A stretch of DNA of 26,721 nt from assembly GCA_023250585.1 (NCBI GenBank), contig JAHFAK010000015.1:1-26721 (forward strand), in the 5' to 3' direction. Origin of the DNA: Deltaproteobacteria bacterium. Lineage in GTDB: Bacteria; Bdellovibrionota_F; JAHFAK01. A model generated the notes under the pieces. It saw only the letters and a program-made list of their open reading frames with translations, did no database searches and had not been told where the DNA came from. Position numbers and translations under genes: made by a program. This document shows, in pieces, positions 21,830-26,721 of the stretch; within the stretch, counting starts at the first letter, position 1, and the number at the start of each line of letters is the position of its first letter.

Positions 21830-22936
21830 ATGAAAAATACTATTCTATCTTTAATTCTTGTATGTTTTGTATCGGTAGGTGCTTTTGCAAAATCTGATGT
21901 CATTACCATTGGTGTTCCCGGATCGTATAGCGGCGATCTTGCTTCATATGGTATCCCAACAAAACAAGCTGTTGAACTTGTGGTAAATAAGGTCAACAAA
22001 TCAGGAGGTTTACTCGGCAAAAAAATTGTTATGCTGCCTGAAGATGAAATGTGTAAACCGGAACTTGCAACGAATGCCGCAATGAAATTAACTCCGATGG
22101 TGAATTTTATTATTGGGCACACCTGTTCTGGCGCTACAAAAGCAGCGCTCGAGCATTACAAAGATGCCCATATAATTACTATATCTCCGTCTGCTACAAA
22201 TACTGATCTTACCGTAAGTGGAGATTATCCTAATTTTTTTAGAACAATTGCCCATGATGATGCGCAAGCAATGTTACAAGTTACGTTTGCTATAAATCAT
22301 TTAAAAGCAAAAAAGATTGCAATTATTCATGACAAAGGCGATTACGGCAAAGGAGCGGCAACTCTTGCAAAAAACCATATAGAAAAAAATGGTCAAGCAA
22401 CCGTTGTTCTTTTTGAAGGTATTACCCCAGGAGCAGTTGATTATTCTGCAATTGTACAAAAGATTAAAAAAGTAAATCCTGATGTAGTTATCTGGGGTGG
22501 CTACCATCCTGAAGCAGCCAAAATCGTAGCATTAATGAAGAAAAAAAAGATCATGGCTGCATTTATTGGTGCAGATGGTTTGAAAGATGAAACATTTATT
22601 AAAACAGCACAAAAGAATGCAGAAGGCGTATATGCCAGCGGTCCACGCGACGTTTCACAAAGAGCTTTAACGATTCAAGCAAAAAAAGAATTAAAAGATA
22701 CTTTTGGTGTAGAGCCTGGAGCATTTTTTCTTGAAGGATACTCTGCCACTCTCGCAATTATCAATGCAGTGAAGAAAGCTGGTTCTACCGATTATGACAA
22801 AGTCAAAAAAGCGCTGACAACTACTACGGTTGACACTCCAATTGGTGATATACGTTTCAATGCAAAAGGAGATGTAATCGGTGCCGGCTTTTCCATGTAT
22901 CAAGTTAAAGATGGTAAATTCGTCGAAGTGAAATAA
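21830..22936 (+). CDS. livJ: Periplasmic amino acid-binding protein, LivJ/LivK type
   Basis: 368 residues. Residues 1-20 are a signal peptide ending in AFA, so it is periplasmic. The mature part starts ITIGVPGSYSGDLASYG, typical of type I binding proteins, followed by GGLLGKKIVMLPEDEMC, GHTCSGATKAALEHY and ITISPSATNTDLT, as in LivJ/LivK. The two cysteines (about 65 and 105) probably form the family's disulfide. It captures a hydrophobic or other amino acid for LivHMGF. AAGGAG lies before the ATG. Binding specificity cannot be read from the sequence; the hdc context makes histidine worth testing. Confidence 0.93.
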   Translation: MKNTILSLILVCFVSVGAFAKSDVITIGVPGSYSGDLASYGIPTKQAVELVVNKVNKSGGLLGKKIVMLPEDEMCKPELATNAAMKLTPMVNFIIGHTCSGATKAALEHYKDAHIITISPSATNTDLTVSGDYPNFFRTIAHDDAQAMLQVTFAINHLKAKKIAIIHDKGDYGKGAATLAKNHIEKNGQATVVLFEGITPGAVDYSAIVQKIKKVNPDVVIWGGYHPEAAKIVALMKKKKIMAAFIGADGLKDETFIKTAQKNAEGVYASGPRDVSQRALTIQAKKELKDTFGVEPGAFFLEGYSATLAIINAVKKAGSTDYDKVKKALTTTTVDTPIGDIRFNAKGDVIGAGFSMYQVKDGKFVEVK

Positions 22937-22960
22937 AATATACACATTGAAGAGGAATAA

Positions 22961-22993
22961 ATGTTAGTCGAGAGAGTATGGAATATTTTTTAG
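22961..22993 (+). CDS. Possible 10-residue leader peptide before livH
   Basis: ATG 22961 follows a strong ribosome binding site (AAGAGGA, 22950-22956) and codes MLVERVWNIF, stopping at TAG 22991-22993, inside livH. The livH ATG (22978) is in another frame with only GAGAG close before it. This suggests coupled translation: ribosomes ending the leader restart at livH. Four of its ten residues are Leu, Val, Val and Ile, but there is no run of codons as in classical attenuators. Confidence 0.35.
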   Translation: MLVERVWNIF

Positions 22994-23880
22994 AACTCCT
23001 TTTAAGTGGACTTATCAGAGGCAGTATTTATGCACTGATTGCTCTCGGCTATACAATGGTATATGGAATTATCGAACTTATAAATTTTGCTCATGGTGAA
23101 ATTTATATGATCAGCGCTTTTATTGCTCTCATCTTTGCAAGTGTTCTCAATGCTTATGGACTTAATTCTCTTGCTACGTTTGCAATAGCATCCTCTTTAG
23201 CAATTGTATACGCAGCTGCATATGGTTTTACTCTTGAAAAACTCGCGTATAAGCCATTACGAAATGCGCCTCGATTATCACCTCTTATAAGTGCAATAGG
23301 ATTGTCTATCGTTCTTCAAAACTATGTAATGCTCGCACAAACTTCATCATTCGTACCTTTTCCCAATCTTATTCCGGACTTTGCATTTTTGAATTCGATA
23401 TCCCATATTTTATTTCCCTCTGAGTTTCTCATTTTAGTTATAACTACAATCGTCATGATCATATTAACGATTGTGATCAAGTACACTAAAATCGGTAAAG
23501 CCATGAGAGCAGTGGCCCAAGATCGAATGATGGCAATGCTTCTTGGTATTAATATAAATTATATCATCTCTGTTACTTTTATCATTGGTTCATGTCTCGC
23601 AGCAATTGGGGGAGTTCTAATCGCGTCACACATAGGACAAATAAATTTTTTCATAGGCTTCATTGCAGGCATAAAAGCTTTCACGGCTGCCGTGCTTGGT
23701 GGGATTGGCAATATTCCCGGCGCAGTTTTGGGCAGCATCATTCTTGGATGTACTGAAAGCTTTGCCACGGGTTATGTTTCAAGCGACTATGAGGATGTTT
23801 TTGCATTTGCAATCCTTGTCTTATTATTAATTTTTAGACCAGAAGGAATACTCGGTAAAAAGCGAGATCAAAAAGTATAA
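22978..23880 (+). CDS. livH: Branched-chain-type amino acid ABC permease LivH
   Basis: 300 residues, normal length. The N-terminus GSIYALIALGYTMVYGIIELINFAHGEIYM (about 15-44) is the family hallmark; about eight hydrophobic segments follow, with the GGIGNIPGAVLGSIILG loop (about 240-256) that docks on the ATPases. It forms the inner-membrane channel with LivM. No in-frame start exists further upstream. A 125-bp hairpin element begins one base after its stop. Confidence 0.95.
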   Translation: MEYFLELLLSGLIRGSIYALIALGYTMVYGIIELINFAHGEIYMISAFIALIFASVLNAYGLNSLATFAIASSLAIVYAAAYGFTLEKLAYKPLRNAPRLSPLISAIGLSIVLQNYVMLAQTSSFVPFPNLIPDFAFLNSISHILFPSEFLILVITTIVMIILTIVIKYTKIGKAMRAVAQDRMMAMLLGININYIISVTFIIGSCLAAIGGVLIASHIGQINFFIGFIAGIKAFTAAVLGGIGNIPGAVLGSIILGCTESFATGYVSSDYEDVFAFAILVLLLIFRPEGILGKKRDQKV

Positions 23881-23881
23881 T

Positions 23882-24006
23882 GGTGACCTCTAAAAACTAT
23901 CCATCTACTTCGTTGTCCACCCATTCGCAATCCTCACGTATTGGCATATACGCTCCGGTTGCTCATGTATGGCCGCCTCGTATCTGGACACTTTTTAGAG
24001 GTCACC
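23882..24006. repeat. 125-bp covarying hairpin element, copy 3, inside the liv operon
   Basis: GGTGACCTCTAAAAA (23882-23896) pairs with TTTTTAGAGGTCACC (23992-24006). It is in reverse orientation relative to copy 1, with 23927-23941 and 23948-23962 forming the centre (GCAATCCTCACG and CGCTCCGGTTGC). Outer arms GGTGAC/GTCACC replace GGGAAT/ATTCCC of copy 1 yet still pair. It fills the gap between livH and livM, genes normally a few bases apart or overlapping, and could form a long RNA hairpin in the operon transcript. Confidence 0.9.
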
Positions 24007-24035
24007 TATAAAACAGAGTTATGAGAGGTACCCTA

Positions 24036-25217
24036 ATGTTTTCATTCAAAGAAATAAAAAAATCATTTCTCATATCACTATGGTTTATGTTTCTAACCTT
24101 TCCTCTCATGGTGATAAAAATAAATCCTGAGACTCACAGTATCTTGTGGGAATGGAAAAATATGCTGTGGGTTGGAATCGGAACTTTCTGCATCTCATTG
24201 CTTGTACGTTTTTATCAAGCCCGTAATAAAAAAAAATCTCTTTCAAAAAAATTATTTTTTGCGGATAGAAAAATACCAACATCAGTGATCGTTGCTTTTT
24301 TATTCTTTTCAATTATATTCCCTTTTCTTTTTTCGAATTACCACGTAAATATTATGACCACTGCTCTCATGTATATTGTTTTGGGGTTGGGTCTTAATAT
24401 CATTGTTGGACTTGCGGGACTCTTGAATCTTGGATATGCTGCCTTTTATGCAATTGGTGCATATTCATATGCGCTGCTCAATTACCATTTTGGTATTGGA
24501 TTTTGGCTCGCCATTCCCATTGCTGCATTGTTATCAGCACTTGCAGGAATTCTTCTTGGTTTTCCTGTCTTACGTTTACGCGGTGATTACCTTGCCATTG
24601 TAACGCTTTGCTTTGGAACCATAATACGACTTATACTTGAAAACTGGGATGAATTGACTTTTGGGCCAAGCGGAATATCGCAAATTCCTCGTCCAACTTT
24701 TTTTGGCATCGAGTTTTCACCTCATAATGTAACCACGTACATTTATTTTATCGCGCTTGGATTTGTCTTTTTTACTATCTTTATGGTGAATAGACTCAAG
24801 CATTCAAAAATAGGACGTGAATGGCAGGCATTACGAGAAGATGAAATTGCCTGTGAAGCAATGGGTGTTGATAAAACAAAAACAAAACTCAGCGCCTTTG
24901 CGCTTGGTGCAACATGGGCGGGAATGATGGGTGTTCTCTTTGCGGCAAAAACAACCTTTATCAATCCAGCAAGTTTTACTTTTATTGAATCAGTTATTAT
25001 GCTTTCCATTGTCGTCCTAGGAGGCATGGGCTCAATTAGTGGTATTATTATTGCCGCGCTTATTTTAATTTTACTTCCCGAATACTTGCGTGAGCTTGGA
25101 AACTATAGAATGATTGTTTTTGGTTTATCTATGGTTGTAATCATCATTTTTAAACCTCATGGCTTAATCGGCAATGTAAAAAAAAATTATAAAACGGACT
25201 ATGATGTCTCACAATAA
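24036..25217 (+). CDS. livM: Branched-chain-type amino acid ABC permease LivM
   Basis: 393 residues from ATG 24036, chosen because GAGAGG lies 7 bases before it; an ATG 15 bases upstream is possible. An N-terminal stretch of about 90 residues has two membrane segments separated by a basic loop, as in longer LivM proteins. The conserved core begins near GLGLNIIVGLAGLLNLGYAA and includes VLRLRGDYLAIVTLCFGTI, then EDEIACEAMGVD and VVLGGMGSISG. It pairs with LivH. Its end overlaps livG by 17 bases. Confidence 0.93.
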   Translation: MFSFKEIKKSFLISLWFMFLTFPLMVIKINPETHSILWEWKNMLWVGIGTFCISLLVRFYQARNKKKSLSKKLFFADRKIPTSVIVAFLFFSIIFPFLFSNYHVNIMTTALMYIVLGLGLNIIVGLAGLLNLGYAAFYAIGAYSYALLNYHFGIGFWLAIPIAALLSALAGILLGFPVLRLRGDYLAIVTLCFGTIIRLILENWDELTFGPSGISQIPRPTFFGIEFSPHNVTTYIYFIALGFVFFTIFMVNRLKHSKIGREWQALREDEIACEAMGVDKTKTKLSAFALGATWAGMMGVLFAAKTTFINPASFTFIESVIMLSIVVLGGMGSISGIIIAALILILLPEYLRELGNYRMIVFGLSMVVIIIFKPHGLIGNVKKNYKTDYDVSQ

Positions 25218-25995
25218 AATACTAGAAATTCAAAATCTTTCGATGGAATTTGGTGGTCTGCAGGCTCTTGATTCAATTAATATCACATTTTATGAAAAAG
25301 AGGTCGTCGCAATTATCGGCCCCAATGGCGCGGGGAAAACTACACTTTTTAATTGCATTACGGGGGTGTATGTCCCTACACGTGGGAATATTTTTATTCA
25401 GAATCCTTATACACAGATGAAAGAAAAAATTAATGGATTAAAACCAAATATTATTACACGAAAAGGTATGGCACGGACTTTTCAAAATATACGTCTTTTT
25501 AAAAATATGACGGTTCTAGAAAATGTAATGATCGGACGACATTGTCATGCGAAAGCAGGTATTATATCTGCTATGGTAAGGAGTAAAAAAACTCGAGACG
25601 AAGAAGCGCGCATTATTCATGATAGCCGTGAACTCCTTAAAAAAGTAAATCTTGTCGATGAACAATATGAGTATGCAAAAAATTTATCATATGGTTATCA
25701 AAAAAGATTAGAAATTGCGCGTGCGCTCGCGACAAAACCATTTTTGCTTCTTTTAGATGAACCAGCGGCAGGCATGAATTCCAAAGAAACAGCAGAGCTT
25801 ATGGATCTTCTCAAGGAAATAAAAAAGGATTTACATATTGCACTCCTCCTCATTGATCACGATATGCATTTTATTATGAATTTATCTGAGAAAATATTTG
25901 TTATGGACTATGGTAAAAAAATCGCCGAAGGCACGCCCGAAGAGATACAAAAAAATCCCCTCGTAATAAAGGCATATCTGGGAGAAAATATTTAG
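25201..25995 (+). CDS. livG: ABC transporter ATPase LivG
   Basis: 264 residues, typical. Walker A GPNGAGKTT (40-48), the family block MARTFQNIRLF (about 90-100), signature LSYGYQKRLEIARAL and Walker B LLLLDEPAAGMN, then the D-loop and H-loop LLIDHDMHFIM. The signature LSYGxQ rather than LSGGQ is usual for LivG. The C-terminal GTPEEIQKNPLVIKAYLGE is the LivG tail. It powers the LivHM permease with LivF. Two adjacent ATGs (25201, 25204) are possible starts; livF starts 7 bases after the stop. Confidence 0.95.
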   Translation: MMSHNKILEIQNLSMEFGGLQALDSINITFYEKEVVAIIGPNGAGKTTLFNCITGVYVPTRGNIFIQNPYTQMKEKINGLKPNIITRKGMARTFQNIRLFKNMTVLENVMIGRHCHAKAGIISAMVRSKKTRDEEARIIHDSRELLKKVNLVDEQYEYAKNLSYGYQKRLEIARALATKPFLLLLDEPAAGMNSKETAELMDLLKEIKKDLHIALLLIDHDMHFIMNLSEKIFVMDYGKKIAEGTPEEIQKNPLVIKAYLGENI

Positions 25996-26002
25996 ACAGT
26001 TT

Positions 26003-26721
26003 ATGCAACAACCATTTTTGAAAATGCAGAATGTTACCACGTTTTATGATACTATCCGCGTATTAAAAAATGTAGATATAGAAGTATATAAAGGAGAAAT
26101 AGTTTCATTAATTGGCGCAAATGGTGCAGGCAAAACGACGACGCTTTTAACTATCTCTGGCCTTGTTAAACCACGCGAAGGAGAAGTATATTTTGAAAAT
26201 GAGAAAATCAGTAATTTGCCCCCAGAGCTAATTGTCAAAAGAGGAATAGGTCATGTACCAGAAGGTCGACATATTTTTCCTTCGCTCTCGGTTTCTGAAA
26301 ATTTAGATTTAGGAGCATTTTTAAGAAAAGATACAAAAGAAATAAAACGCGATTTAGAATATATTTTTGATTTGTTTCCTATCTTAGCAAAAAGAAAAAA
26401 ACAAGATGGCGGAACACTCAGCGGTGGGGAGCAACAGATGCTTGCCATTTCACGAGCGCTCATGGGACGACCAAAGCTATTGATTCTGGATGAACCATCG
26501 TTAGGACTTGCGCCTATCATTATTTCTCAAATTTTCACAACCATTCAGAAAATTAATCAAGAAAGCAATATAACCATTATGCTCGTTGCTCAAGAAGCTA
26601 ATGTAGCCCTTCGTATTTCTCATCGTGCCTATGTTATCGAAAATGGATCAATCATTATGCACGATACAGGAAAAAATCTTCTGGCTAATGAAGATGTAAA
26701 AAAAGCCTACCTGGGAATTTA
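26003..26721 (+). CDS. livF: ABC transporter ATPase LivF, stop codon cut off
   Basis: 239 residues are visible and the window ends in an incomplete codon TA, probably a stop, because KKAYLGI is the usual LivF C-terminus. Walker A GANGAGKTT (38-46), VPEGRHIFPSLSVSENL (85-101) typical of LivF, signature LSGGEQQML (139-147) and Walker B LLILDEP (159-165). The family's LVEQN switch region reads LVAQEAN here; the His is not at the usual LivG position, which is normal for LivF. It is the last gene of the hdc-ACT-livJHMGF series as far as can be seen. Confidence 0.93.
   Translation, partial: MQQPFLKMQNVTTFYDTIRVLKNVDIEVYKGEIVSLIGANGAGKTTTLLTISGLVKPREGEVYFENEKISNLPPELIVKRGIGHVPEGRHIFPSLSVSENLDLGAFLRKDTKEIKRDLEYIFDLFPILAKRKKQDGGTLSGGEQQMLAISRALMGRPKLLILDEPSLGLAPIIISQIFTTIQKINQESNITIMLVAQEANVALRISHRAYVIENGSIIMHDTGKNLLANEDVKKAYLGI

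Noticed and set aside
22961-22993. Classical amino acid attenuator before livH
   Set aside because: The leader is short, lacks runs of regulatory codons, and has no terminator hairpin after it.
1-26721. CRISPR arrays, tRNA and rRNA genes
   Set aside because: I saw no regularly spaced direct repeats and no cloverleaf or rRNA-like stretch; the repeats present are inverted or irregular.

Overview
AT-rich DNA from what looks like a Gram-negative bacterium: there are Sec signal peptides, two lipoprotein signals, a periplasmic binding protein and GDP-mannose synthesis genes. An MglA-type GTPase next to a roadblock-like protein, and a CsgG/FlgO-like lipoprotein, are combinations I know best from deltaproteobacteria-like and several uncultivated Gram-negative phyla. 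I cannot place the organism more precisely from this window. Reduced-looking intergenic regions full of hairpin elements, toxin-antitoxin genes, a DUF4143 ATPase and a mobile mystery A/B pair also recall genomes of uncultivated, sometimes host-associated lineages.

Layout. 1-183: end of a glutaredoxin-like gene. 226-2898 (-): polA. 3124-3864 (-): exported HAD phosphatase. 4078-5376 (-): DUF4143-type ATPase with a strong promoter and palindromic operator. 5476-5600: small element with 28-bp inverted ends. 5661-6164 (+): YefM/YoeB-type toxin-antitoxin. 6430-8136 (+): unusual exported methyltransferase with three CX8C units. 8137-8698: long gene-poor stretch of repeats and a decayed ORF. 8699-9502 (+): mobile mystery protein A, then a mobile mystery B (Fic) gene that has lost its catalytic core. 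9524-10837 (-): SAM methyltransferase. 11000-14605 (+): manB, manC, miaA and a small membrane protein. 14771-15106 (-): small Cys/His protein. 15489-17796 (+): two lipoproteins. 17930-19109 (-): MglA GTPase and roadblock-like partner. 19167-20192 (-): esterase. 20297-26721 (+): hdc, ACT-domain protein and livJHMGF; the last base of the livF stop lies outside the window.

How genes work together. manB and manC make GDP-mannose. Histidine decarboxylase, a double-ACT protein and a complete branched-chain-type (HAAT) ABC importer form one tightly spaced operon, suggesting an imported and sensed amino acid, possibly histidine. MglA and its neighbour form a polarity-type GTPase module convergent to two lipoprotein genes.

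The most striking non-coding content is a set of non-autonomous hairpin elements. Three ~121-125-bp imperfect palindromes (14635, 17807, 23882) keep the same central internal loop while their stems change by compensating substitutions. One separates convergent genes on each of two occasions and one sits inside the liv operon. Another element (15298-15403) has 20-bp inverted ends flanked by exact 10-bp direct repeats. A GGATCC-centred hairpin occurs three times. I see no rRNA, tRNA or CRISPR array.
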